From a bacterium (GTDB lineage Bacteria > Spirochaetota > Leptospiria > Leptospirales > Leptonemataceae): DNA of 64,000 bases. The notes under the pieces are model-generated. The model was not told where the DNA came from and did not search any database. It was given only the letters and a program-made list of their open reading frames with translations. The DNA lies in the NCBI GenBank assembly GCA_024742665.1, contig JANSYA010000001.1, forward strand, positions 1,319,001 through 1,383,000. The letters are read 5' to 3'. Made by a program: the position numbers and the translations under genes. Positions 24,401 through 32,532 of this stretch are shown one piece after another. Positions within the stretch are counted from its first letter, which is position 1. Each line of letters opens with the position of its first letter.

Positions 24401-26973
24401 AAAACACGAAAGACAAAGCGATAGATTCCAATCGCGAAGAGACCGCAGCTGATCAAATAGAGCAAGCAGGTGATGGTGCGCGCGAAAGAGGGATGAAATC
24501 GCATTCGCAGAGTTTCGCCCGGCGCCGCGAAAACAAGCATCCGGTTGCCGTCGGTTTGAAATATCTTTTGCCCGGCCTCGCCCATGTCGGCTGTTGATAT
24601 TGTTCGTCCCGCCCCCGAGTCGTCGTCGTGCGCCCTGGCGATCCGCCAGTCCGGGAAGTGGCTCAATAAAATTTCAACGGGCATGCGATCGAAATCTGAT
24701 TCGGGCACAGCCAGACGAATTTCGCGATGCGAAAACTCCTCCGGCTTCAGGGCGGTCCCCGGGCTGTCGGCGATGGCGGCGCTGACCTGATCCAGGCGCG
24801 CGCTCCGGCGGGGCGCATCCGGCACCTGCAGATTTGTATATAAATATCTGGTCGGCCCGGGATCGGGGGCGGTCTTTTGAAAATTGACCAGAATGATCGG
24901 GAGGTCCAGCTTTTGCGCCAGGCTATGACTCATAGTCGAAGGCATCAGATCGCGGCCGGAATGCATGAGGATCAACGCGCTCAGATTTTTACTGATCGCC
25001 TGAAAGTCGGAGTCGGGCTTCAGACCGCGGCGATAGTGCGGATCCAGATTGATAATCGGCGGAGCGTCGCGTAAGAGCGAACGCAGGCGGAGCTGGTTTG
25101 AGTACAACAAAAAGTCGCGGGTCATCGATCGTCGTTGCGACCGGGCCGGAGGTCCGTCGTCCGCGCCGCGCAGGCGATCGAGGTTCAGATAACCGATGGG
25201 TTGCGCGCCGCCCGCGCGAAAGACCGCCCGGCTATCCGGCACGCGAAAGGCGAAGACGCCGGCGGCCGGGTTCTGTTTGTTTGCGGCGAAGGCCAGCGGG
25301 AAGTGCTGTCGCAGATAGGCGAAGGCCTGCGGCGTGCGGCCCAGAATATAATTCACTCCGGCGCGACGCAAATAGGCCGGCAGCGCGGTCGCTATTTCGC
25401 CGGGCGATGAATTCTGATACAGCTGGCGGTTCCAGGACGGATCGATGCCCCATTGAAAAATTTGCGGCATCGCCGATGAAATCCAGGCGTAGCTCACGGA
25501 CGGCGTGAGCGCCGATTCGACGGTCAATCCCAGGGCGTTGCGATGGCCGTACTTCTGAATAAAATAATCGAAAGAGTGAGGACTGCCGTACAGATGGCGG
25601 TCGCGAATTTTTTCCGGCAGGATGACGCTGCCCGGTTCGAGGCCGGCCAGAAATTCTTCGAAGGCGGTTGAATCGGGACCGCTCGCGTAGAATTCCAGGC
25701 TGCGATATTTTTCGTGAGCCACCGGATCCCAGATCAGGAAGCGACCGATCGCGACGGCCGCAATCGCGCTCATTAGAATGCGCCCCCGCCACAGGTCGTT
25801 GCGGCGCAGGCGGCTGGCCGCGGCGGCGAGGCCCAGCACGCCGCCGATAACAAAGAGACCGTAAAATAAATCGAATACTCGATACCAGTGGATCCCGACG
25901 AAGTGAACAATATAAGATGGTGAGGCGTCCTGGCTGAGCCACAGCAGCAGGCCGCTGCCGAGGATCAAAAATATGATGTGCGGAAGTTTGCGGCGGCGCA
26001 GCCAGCTGCGGCGGATCAAAAGCAGATAGCCGGCGATCAAGGCCAGGTTCAGCCACTTAAAGCCGAGCAGCACTTCGCCTATCAGCGTGCTCAGATACCG
26101 GCCCTGATTGGCGACCAGGGCCTGGTAAAAATCGCTGCCCAGCAGCGAAAGGACCGCCGGGTAGTGTTGAATCGTCGCCTGGCCGTTCATGAGATAGCCG
26201 TACGTGAGATAATTATAGGGAATCGGAAAGGCCAGCAGCGGCGGCAACGCGAGCAGCGCGACGCCTGAGCGCAGTGTAAAGCTTCGGTAGTTTACGGCCA
26301 GATAGAGCAGCGCCAGTAAATAGCAGAACACCGTCGTTAGGTAGTGCGTTAGAAAAAGCAGCGCGAGAATTAGCACGCAGCGGGCGAGCTGTAGCCGACC
26401 GGGAGCATCGCCGCGGCGGCGATAGAGTTCCAGATGGTAAAAGAACATCAAGGCCAGAGCGTGGGCGAAGGTCGCGACCACCGTGCCGTTAATGACGCCG
26501 ACCAGGGCGACGCCCTGCAGTCCATCTCCCTGATACGAGAAATACATCGCCAGACCGAAATAGCTGCAGGCCGTTCCCGGCCAGGGGTCCGATCGCAAAA
26601 GCGGCGGTAGAAATATGTGCAGGAGCCGCAGAAAATTCCAGGCGAAAAAAAGGACCGTGCCCAGAATTCCCAGGTGAAAGCCCAGGGGCACGCTGACGCC
26701 CGGCAGCAGCGACAGGTGATTCGTGAAAAAATAAAAGGCCGGCGGATAAAAATAGAAAGCCGGGTAGCCGAAGAACCATCCCGCGTCGTAGCCGGCCGAT
26801 GCGAAGTCCGCGAAGAATGTGCTGTAGACGGCGGCCAGTCGCGCGTGGCCGATCGTATCCCAGCCCGTTACGGGCGTTCCGGTGAGATAGTAGCCGAGCT
26901 TAAAAATCAAGAAGGGAGCGGCGCCCAGGAAGAGCAGCGTCGGGCGCGACAGGATCCGATTTAAGAACTCCAT
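24385..26973 (-). CDS. Large polytopic membrane protein, GT-C-like
   Basis: 862 residues. The first loop carries TPVTGWDTIGHARLA near residue 35, an Asp-x-x-x-His motif like that of GT-C glycosyltransferases and of the so-called PTPS-related membrane proteins. About 10-12 hydrophobic segments cover residues 1-440, then a large extracytoplasmic domain (about 450-830) and a final TM segment near 835-855. It is the last gene of the minus-strand run starting at 33540, 45 nt after the STAS gene, so it may be co-transcribed with the partner-switching cassette. Substrate unknown. Confidence 0.6.
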   Translation of the reverse strand: MEFLNRILSRPTLLFLGAAPFLIFKLGYYLTGTPVTGWDTIGHARLAAVYSTFFADFASAGYDAGWFFGYPAFYFYPPAFYFFTNHLSLLPGVSVPLGFHLGILGTVLFFAWNFLRLLHIFLPPLLRSDPWPGTACSYFGLAMYFSYQGDGLQGVALVGVINGTVVATFAHALALMFFYHLELYRRRGDAPGRLQLARCVLILALLFLTHYLTTVFCYLLALLYLAVNYRSFTLRSGVALLALPPLLAFPIPYNYLTYGYLMNGQATIQHYPAVLSLLGSDFYQALVANQGRYLSTLIGEVLLGFKWLNLALIAGYLLLIRRSWLRRRKLPHIIFLILGSGLLLWLSQDASPSYIVHFVGIHWYRVFDLFYGLFVIGGVLGLAAAASRLRRNDLWRGRILMSAIAAVAIGRFLIWDPVAHEKYRSLEFYASGPDSTAFEEFLAGLEPGSVILPEKIRDRHLYGSPHSFDYFIQKYGHRNALGLTVESALTPSVSYAWISSAMPQIFQWGIDPSWNRQLYQNSSPGEIATALPAYLRRAGVNYILGRTPQAFAYLRQHFPLAFAANKQNPAAGVFAFRVPDSRAVFRAGGAQPIGYLNLDRLRGADDGPPARSQRRSMTRDFLLYSNQLRLRSLLRDAPPIINLDPHYRRGLKPDSDFQAISKNLSALILMHSGRDLMPSTMSHSLAQKLDLPIILVNFQKTAPDPGPTRYLYTNLQVPDAPRRSARLDQVSAAIADSPGTALKPEEFSHREIRLAVPESDFDRMPVEILLSHFPDWRIARAHDDDSGAGRTISTADMGEAGQKIFQTDGNRMLVFAAPGETLRMRFHPSFARTITCLLYLISCGLFAIGIYRFVFRVFYSRA

Positions 26974-27018
26974 AGATCGGAGGATTTTGTCGCGGACTGC
27001 GCGCAGACTGTCAACGCA

Positions 27019-27381
27019 TTAGCCGGCGTCAGCGACGTGTTCTCGAACTTCGACTTCGATATTCTTCCAGAGTTTCTGGAAATTTTTGAGCGACTTCGCC
27101 TGCCAGGAGTATTTGTCGGAGCCGATGATCTTGATGTTCTTGTGGCCGGCTTCCCGGGCCTGAATAACGAAGATCGAAAGCGAAGATACTCCCGAGCTGT
27201 TCAGAAAACTCAGTTCGGTCATGTCGATGATCAGAGAGCCGCTGGCGCTTTCGATCGCGTTTTCTAGCAGGCTCAGCACTTCCATGTACTGTTCTTTACC
27301 CTGCAGACGAAAGACGCCGCTCAGACGGACGGTGTTGTCGCCGATCAATTCGGCGGAGTAGTTATCGTGTTTTAATTTCAT
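27019..27381 (-). CDS. STAS-domain anti-sigma-factor-antagonist-like protein, copy 1
   Basis: 120 residues, a single STAS domain (SpoIIAA/RsbV type). The phosphorylation loop reads DMTELSFLNSSGVSS with S62/S63 as the candidate phosphoserines. In partner switching, the unphosphorylated STAS protein binds its target and the cognate kinase phosphorylates it; the PP2C encoded at 28068 would reverse this. It is very similar to the second copy at 29805 (same NSSG loop and same HKxIKIIGSDK and SWQAKSLKNFQKLWKN segments) but has a longer C-terminus. It lies 30 nt after its kinase gene. Confidence 0.88.
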   Translation of the reverse strand: MKLKHDNYSAELIGDNTVRLSGVFRLQGKEQYMEVLSLLENAIESASGSLIIDMTELSFLNSSGVSSLSIFVIQAREAGHKNIKIIGSDKYSWQAKSLKNFQKLWKNIEVEVREHVADAG

Positions 27382-27411
27382 AATATGCCTGTGTGTCTTG
27401 CGGGAATTGAT

Positions 27412-28002
27412 TCAGGATACGGCGAGTTCCACCGTTACGTCGACGCGCACCAGGTCTTTAGAGTCCGTAACGATATCCATGCCGAGCCGCGCCTCGTAGT
27501 CTTTCTTGAGGAGAATCAGGCCAATGCCGGAAAAAGTCCGATCCTGCTGCGCGTGGGTAAGTTTCTCGACGTAGAGTTCTTCCAGATCTCGCTGAAAGAG
27601 ATCCTGACAGATTACCACGAAGTGGTCCCGCTGATTGCGGGGTATCAGATTAGAAATTTGCAGCAGCAGGTTCTCCTGACGTTTGCGAACTTCCAGTTGA
27701 ATCGTAGAAGACTTGTTGCGTGAATATTTTACCGCGTTTTCGATGAGCTCGTTTACGACCGTCGAGATGATGCCTTTGCTGTTCGGGCTGCGAAAGCTGT
27801 ATTGAAAATAGGTCGCCACGAAGTCGGCGATGTCGCCGCATCGATCCCAGGAGTCGAAGATATCGATCGGCAGCATGGATACGGAAAAACAGTTTTCCGT
27901 GTCGTTTTGCAAATCGATTGTGTCGCCGAAGTGCAGGTGGCTTTGCGGGGCCGGCCCGCGCGTTTCGGCTTCAGAAGGCCGCGGATTGGTTTGTGCTTTC
28001 AT
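27412..28002 (-). CDS. SiaB/DUF6272-like ATP-binding protein kinase, copy 1
   Basis: 196 residues. An ATP-binding GHKL-like fold with N-box VVNELIENAVKYSRNKSS near residue 85 and a G-box-like FSGIGLILLKKDYEA near 160, as in the SiaB/DUF6272 kinases that phosphorylate STAS-type partners in Pseudomonas and cyanobacteria. The first 35 residues are variable and polar. It lies between the PP2C and STAS genes, the classic order of a partner-switching unit. Copy 2 at 30181 shares the core but differs clearly in the N- and C-termini, so the two kinases may be specific to their own STAS partner. Confidence 0.75.
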   Translation of the reverse strand: MKAQTNPRPSEAETRGPAPQSHLHFGDTIDLQNDTENCFSVSMLPIDIFDSWDRCGDIADFVATYFQYSFRSPNSKGIISTVVNELIENAVKYSRNKSSTIQLEVRKRQENLLLQISNLIPRNQRDHFVVICQDLFQRDLEELYVEKLTHAQQDRTFSGIGLILLKKDYEARLGMDIVTDSKDLVRVDVTVELAVS

Positions 28003-28067
28003 GGGACTACTCGGTGTTGATCTGATTTATGGATTAATTTTCTTTTTATGTATCGATCGGCTTCGCT

Positions 28068-29651
28068 TTAATGCGCTCGCCGCTGGATGACGACCAGGCT
28101 ATAATCGTCGAGAATATCGTTTTCGTCGCGAGCGACGTGTTCGCGCGCCGACTGCATGACCGCGTCGCAAATCTGGCGGGCCTGCTGGCCGCTTGATTCG
28201 TCGTTCGATTCGCCGCTGTCAGTCGCGGCCGAAATTTTCGCCGCGCGACATGCGGCGTTGATGATGCCGTGCTGTCCGAATTCGACGCCTTCGGGGTCGA
28301 CGGCTTCGGTAATGCCGTCGGTATAGAGGATGATGGTTTCGCCGGGAGCCAGGTTGAATTCGTGGATCTTTAAGTATTCGTCGCTGATGCGCGGTTCCAG
28401 GCCGGCGTACATGCCGTACTCTACCGGCATGATTTCAAATTCAGGAGTGTCCGCCGAGTTCACTGTCCCGGGCCCGGTTTTGATTCTCAGAATGCACTCG
28501 TGTTCGCCGGTCAGCGTAAAGCGCCCGTCGCCGAAATAGCGCAGCAGCGCCAGAGTCATGATGCGCATATCGTCGGTCTTAATGCGAAAATCGTATAAGA
28601 TCTTATTGATCACGCGATAGATCGTCTTGAGGTCTTTGCGTTCGATTTCCGAGAGCGCGCGCAGAGTCGCGTGGACCATCATCATCAGCACGCCGGAGTT
28701 CAGACCATGGCCGGTCACGTCGCCGATGGCGATGATGCCGCCGTCTTTTTTATTACCGTCTATTTTACCGTGGTCTTTTGGGTGGCCGTTCTGGCTTTCG
28801 GGAGAGCCGGCGCCGTTCAAAGAACTGCCTCCTCCGCGCTCATCGAAGCGAATGATGTCGTAGTAATCGCCGCCGACTTCGTCCGCGGTGACCATCACGC
28901 AGGCGATGTCGAGATCCGCGAAGTCGCGGTACTCTTCGCCGGAAGGCAGGACGATGTGCTGGATCTTGCGCGCGACGTCAAGCTCGTGGGACATGCGCAG
29001 GTTTTCGTCTTTTAGCTGATCGTTCAGCAGGGCGATCTGCTGGTTGGCCTGCTCCAGGCGCACGCGCGAAAAGAACTCTCGCTTGCGAATGACGATGAAG
29101 CCGTACTTGATCGCCAGGGCTGTAACGCCGGCGATGCCCGAGTTGAGCAGCGTCATCTGGAACTGCAAATCCATCGGCCCCTGCTTAATGCCCAGATAGG
29201 CGCCGAGATAGTATACGTACGAAATCGCCAGGATGCCCGCCGACCAGACGAAGCCGACTGGATACAGCCCGCCGATAATTATATTGCTGACGATCCAGGC
29301 GGTTTGAGCGGCGAAATGATTTTGCATCACCGCGGCGAAGTGCGCGTTCATAAACGCGGCGCCGACCAGAGCGAGAATGCCCATGAGCTGTCCGCGGCGT
29401 TCGAAGAAGATCGACCAGCTCGCCAGCATGCTGCCGAAGAGCGCGATCGCGGAAGTCACGATCGAAACGCTGCGGCCGACGAACATTTCGCGATAGAATT
29501 CGGGATAGTTGAAGTGGTCGGCGAAAAAAGCCAGGTATGAAATTAAAACGAGGTAGGGCGGAATCGCCAGCCGGTTGATCCAGTGGAGAGTGTCTGAGAC
29601 TTCGGCGCGGTAGCGCGTGCGAATCTCTGATTTCAGTTGGACCGGCCGCAT
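28068..29651 (-). CDS. Membrane PP2C/SpoIIE serine phosphatase, copy 1
   Basis: 527 residues. Residues 25-190 contain about six hydrophobic segments (for example RLAIPPYLVLISYLAFFAD and IIIGGLYPVGFVWSAGILA), then a short coiled coil (QQIALLNDQLKDENLRMSHE) and a SpoIIE-type phosphatase domain with metal-binding DEVGGDYYD, AIGDVTGHGLNSG, ILYTDGITEAVDPEG and DDYSLVVIQRR. A membrane signal probably controls dephosphorylation of the STAS protein encoded downstream. From the last membrane segment onwards the DNA is almost identical to copy 2 at 30883, apart from two linker regions. Confidence 0.88.
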   Translation of the reverse strand: MRPVQLKSEIRTRYRAEVSDTLHWINRLAIPPYLVLISYLAFFADHFNYPEFYREMFVGRSVSIVTSAIALFGSMLASWSIFFERRGQLMGILALVGAAFMNAHFAAVMQNHFAAQTAWIVSNIIIGGLYPVGFVWSAGILAISYVYYLGAYLGIKQGPMDLQFQMTLLNSGIAGVTALAIKYGFIVIRKREFFSRVRLEQANQQIALLNDQLKDENLRMSHELDVARKIQHIVLPSGEEYRDFADLDIACVMVTADEVGGDYYDIIRFDERGGGSSLNGAGSPESQNGHPKDHGKIDGNKKDGGIIAIGDVTGHGLNSGVLMMMVHATLRALSEIERKDLKTIYRVINKILYDFRIKTDDMRIMTLALLRYFGDGRFTLTGEHECILRIKTGPGTVNSADTPEFEIMPVEYGMYAGLEPRISDEYLKIHEFNLAPGETIILYTDGITEAVDPEGVEFGQHGIINAACRAAKISAATDSGESNDESSGQQARQICDAVMQSAREHVARDENDILDDYSLVVIQRRAH

Positions 29652-29700
29652 CGCCGACCATAGTCGGACCAGGCTTCTATTTCTGGCAAGTTAAGTGCGT

Positions 29701-29740
29701 GCGAAAAGCGCGGGAAAGCGTCGGAAAGCGAACGAAAGCT
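29701..29740 (+). repeat. Four phased 10-bp direct repeats upstream of the copy-1 cassette
   Basis: Four consecutive 10-bp blocks with the core GAAAGC (plus-strand cores GAAAAGCG, GGAAAGCG, GGAAAGCG, CGAAAGCT). They lie about 50-90 bp before the start of the minus-strand phosphatase gene at 29651, in the only substantial gap between the two cassettes. The period is close to one DNA helical turn, which suits a protein-binding array. Function is inferred. Confidence 0.55.
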
Positions 29741-29791
29741 CGCGAATTTTCAATATGTTTCGGCGATCGAATCCGTTGCCGAAATACTATT

Positions 29792-29804
29792 TCCGAAGTT
29801 CGGA
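29792..29804. promoter_or_regulatory. Perfect 13-bp dyad TCCGAAgTTCGGA
   Basis: Six-base arms around one central base, immediately after the stop codon of the copy-2 STAS gene and upstream of the copy-1 cassette. It could be an operator or the core of a small hairpin; no T-run follows in the minus-strand direction, so a simple intrinsic terminator is unlikely. Confidence 0.35.
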
Positions 29805-30152
29805 TTATGACGTGCGAACTTCGACTTCGATGTTCTTCCAGAGCTTCTGGAAGTTCTTCAGGGACTTCGCCTGCCACGAATGTTTATCGGAACCGATGAT
29901 TTTGATTTTTTTGTGACCGGCTTCGCGGGCCTGGATGATGAAGATCGAGAGGGAAGATATGCCCGAGCTGTTCAGAAAATTCAGATCCGTTAAATCAATG
30001 GTCAGCGCGCCGTCGGCGGACTTGATCGCGTTTTCCAGGAGACTCATGATCTCCAGATAGTGCTCTTTGCCCTGCAGCCGAAAGGTCCCGCTGAGCCGCA
30101 CGGTATTGTTTTCGATCAATTCCGCGGAGTAGTTTTCGTGCTCCAATTTCAT
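29805..30152 (-). CDS. STAS-domain anti-sigma-factor-antagonist-like protein, copy 2
   Basis: 115 residues from the ATG at 30152, which matches the start of copy 1 (MKLxHxNYSAELI); an in-frame ATG at 30191 would overlap the kinase stop and add 13 residues. One STAS domain with loop DLTDLNFLNSSGISS, candidate phosphoserines in NSSG. Differences from copy 1 are scattered conservative changes, and the C-terminus ends sooner. It sits 28 nt after its kinase gene in the same order as the copy-1 unit. Confidence 0.87.
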   Translation of the reverse strand: MKLEHENYSAELIENNTVRLSGTFRLQGKEHYLEIMSLLENAIKSADGALTIDLTDLNFLNSSGISSLSIFIIQAREAGHKKIKIIGSDKHSWQAKSLKNFQKLWKNIEVEVRTS

Positions 30153-30180
30153 CGTGTATGGATCTCCAGATTTTTCCCGG

Positions 30181-30771
30181 TCATTTGACATTCATTTCCA
30201 GCGAAATTTCCACTTTTAATGTATTTTCCTGAGTCTGAAAGAAGTCAACCCCGATCAGGGCTTCATAATCCTTTTTGAGCAGAATCAGGCCGATGCCGGA
30301 GTAGGTGTGATCCTGCTGGCCCCTGGTGAGCTTTTCCAGGTAGAGCTCCTCCAGATCGCGTTCGAAGAGGGCCTGGCAGATGGCCACGAAGTGGTCCCGC
30401 TGGTTGCGAGGAATCAGATTTGAAACCCGCAGCAGCAGGTGGTCCTGGCGCTTCCGGATTTCGATCCGGACCGGCGAGGATTTGTTGCGCGAATATTTCA
30501 CCGCGTTTTCGACCAGCTCGTTGACCACCGTGGAGATGATATTCTGGCTCGCGGGCTGCTGGAAGTTGTACTGGAAATAGGTGGCGATAAAGTCGGCGAT
30601 GTCGCCGCACCGATCCCAGTGGTCGAAGATATCGATCGGGAGCAGAGAGATCGAAAAGAAATTTTCGGTATTCTGCTCCCACTCAATGCGATCCCCGAGG
30701 TGCAGGTCGACCCCCTGCGCTTCTGGCGAATTCCCGGAGTCGGAAGCCGGCGTATTTACTGGTGCTTTCAT
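30181..30771 (-). CDS. SiaB/DUF6272-like ATP-binding protein kinase, copy 2
   Basis: 196 residues, the same length as copy 1. The N-box is VVNELVENAVKYSRNKSS and the G-box-like segment YSGIGLILLKKDYEA; between them lies the shared NLIPRNQRDHFVxICQ block. The first 40 residues and the last 25 differ most from copy 1, which is where partner choice could be set. Predicted to phosphorylate the STAS protein at 29805. It is preceded by a 111-nt gap after the phosphatase gene. Confidence 0.75.
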   Translation of the reverse strand: MKAPVNTPASDSGNSPEAQGVDLHLGDRIEWEQNTENFFSISLLPIDIFDHWDRCGDIADFIATYFQYNFQQPASQNIISTVVNELVENAVKYSRNKSSPVRIEIRKRQDHLLLRVSNLIPRNQRDHFVAICQALFERDLEELYLEKLTRGQQDHTYSGIGLILLKKDYEALIGVDFFQTQENTLKVEISLEMNVK

Positions 30772-30882
30772 TGGACTACTCAGTATCTTTCTCGTATTTA
30801 ATGTTTCGCAGAATTCTCATTTGTATATGTTTTGTTTTTTGTGGCGCGTCCGATGCGCTGGCGACGCCGCATTTTTCGACCG

Positions 30883-32526
30883 CTAGTTCAAGAGCCTTCT
30901 CTGAATGACGACCAGACTGTAGTCGTCGAGGATATCGCTTTCGTCGCGGTCGGTGTGTTCCCGGGCCGCCTGCATGATCGCATCGCAAATATAGCGGGCC
31001 TCTTCGTCGTCCGATTCGTCCCGCAATTCATGGTCGGTCGCGCGCTTTTTCGCCGCGCGACATGCGGCGTTGATGATGCCGTGCTGTCCGAATTCGACGC
31101 CTTCGGGGTCGACGGCTTCGGTAATGCCGTCGGTATAGAGGATGATGGTTTCGCCGGGAGCCAGGTCGAATTCGTGGATCTTTAAGTATTCGTCGCTGAT
31201 GCGCGGTTCCAGGCCGGCGTACATGCCGTACTCCACCGGAATGATTTCAAATCCGGGCGTGTCGGCGTCGGAAGATTTTACGCTCCGGGCCTGCCCGGCG
31301 GCGACCGTCGAATGAACCGTGCGGGGTCCGGTTTTGATTCTCAGAATGCATTCGTGTTCGCCGGTCAGCGTAAAGCGCCCGTCGCCGAAATAGCGCAGCA
31401 GCGCCAGAGTCATGATGCGTGTGTCGTCGGTCTTAATGCGAAAATCGTATAAGATCTTATTGATCACGCGATAGATCGTTTTCAGGTCTTTGCGTTCGAT
31501 TTCCGAGAGCGCGCGCAGAGTCGCGTGGACCATCATCATCAGCACGCCGGAGTTCAGACCGTGGCCGGTCACGTCGCCGATGGCGATGATGCCGCCTTCT
31601 TTTTTGCCGCCGTCTTTTTTATGACCGTTGCCGCCGTTTGCATTCGCCTGCGCATGGCTTTCCGAATTTATCTTTGCGGCCTCAGCATGGGAGCCGTTCA
31701 GGGCGCCGCCGCGGTCATCGAAGCGAATGATGTCGTAGTAGTCGCCGCCGACTTCGTCCGCGGTGACCATCACGCAGGCGATGTCGAGATCCGCGAAGTC
31801 GCGGTACTCTTCGCCGGAGGGCAGGACGATGTGCTGGATCTTGCGCGCGACGTCGAGCTCGTGGGACATGCGCAGGTTTTCGTCTTTTAGCTGATCGTTC
31901 AGCAGGGCGATCTGCTGGTTGGCCTGCTCCAGGCGCACGCGCGAAAAGAACTCTCGCTTGCGAATCACGATGAAGCCGTACTTGATCGCCAGGGCCGTAA
32001 CACCGGCGATGCCCGAATTGAGCAGCGTCATCTGAAACTGTAAATCGATGGGGCTTTGTTTAATGCCCAGGTAGACGCCCAGATAGTATATGTACGAAAC
32101 CGCCAGGATGCCCGCCGACCAGGCGAAGCTCACCGGATACAGGCCGCCGATGATAATATTGCCGACGATCCAGGCCGTCTGGGCCGAGAAGTGGTTCTGC
32201 ATAACCGCGGCGAAGTGGGTGATCATGAAGGCCACGCCGCACATGGTCAGAATACCCGTGAAAGATCCGATGCGCTGTAGTATGGGCCGCCAGCCCGCCA
32301 TGATGCTGATGGTCAGGGCGATCGCCGAAGTGGCCATCGACACAAAGCGACCCACGAACATATCTTCGGAGAACTGGGGATAGTTGACGTGATCGGCGAA
32401 AAAGGCCAGGTACGAGATCAACAGGAGGTACGGGGGGATCACCAGCCGATTGATGCGGTGTAAGGTTTCTGAAACCTCAGATTTGTAGCGATCGAGCTGA
32501 TGCGCTTTTTGAGCCCGGGTTTGCAT
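30883..32526 (-). CDS. Membrane PP2C/SpoIIE serine phosphatase, copy 2
   Basis: 547 residues with the same layout as copy 1: about six membrane segments (25-190), coiled coil, PP2C domain with DEVGGDYYD, AIGDVTGHGLNSG and YTDGITEAVDPEG. The membrane domain is clearly diverged from copy 1, while the coiled coil and phosphatase core are identical over long stretches, also at synonymous sites. Two insertions distinguish it: a Asn/Gly/Lys-rich linker near residues 280-310 and a short one near 425 (TVAAGQARSVKSSDAD). It begins 6 nt downstream of the 335-residue gene, so the two are almost certainly co-transcribed. Confidence 0.88.
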   Translation of the reverse strand: MQTRAQKAHQLDRYKSEVSETLHRINRLVIPPYLLLISYLAFFADHVNYPQFSEDMFVGRFVSMATSAIALTISIMAGWRPILQRIGSFTGILTMCGVAFMITHFAAVMQNHFSAQTAWIVGNIIIGGLYPVSFAWSAGILAVSYIYYLGVYLGIKQSPIDLQFQMTLLNSGIAGVTALAIKYGFIVIRKREFFSRVRLEQANQQIALLNDQLKDENLRMSHELDVARKIQHIVLPSGEEYRDFADLDIACVMVTADEVGGDYYDIIRFDDRGGALNGSHAEAAKINSESHAQANANGGNGHKKDGGKKEGGIIAIGDVTGHGLNSGVLMMMVHATLRALSEIERKDLKTIYRVINKILYDFRIKTDDTRIMTLALLRYFGDGRFTLTGEHECILRIKTGPRTVHSTVAAGQARSVKSSDADTPGFEIIPVEYGMYAGLEPRISDEYLKIHEFDLAPGETIILYTDGITEAVDPEGVEFGQHGIINAACRAAKKRATDHELRDESDDEEARYICDAIMQAAREHTDRDESDILDDYSLVVIQRRLLN

Positions 32527-32532
32527 ACAGTC

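Noticed and set aside
27019..32526. Composite transposon origin for the duplication
   Set aside because: No terminal inverted repeats, target-site duplications or transposase genes are visible at either end.
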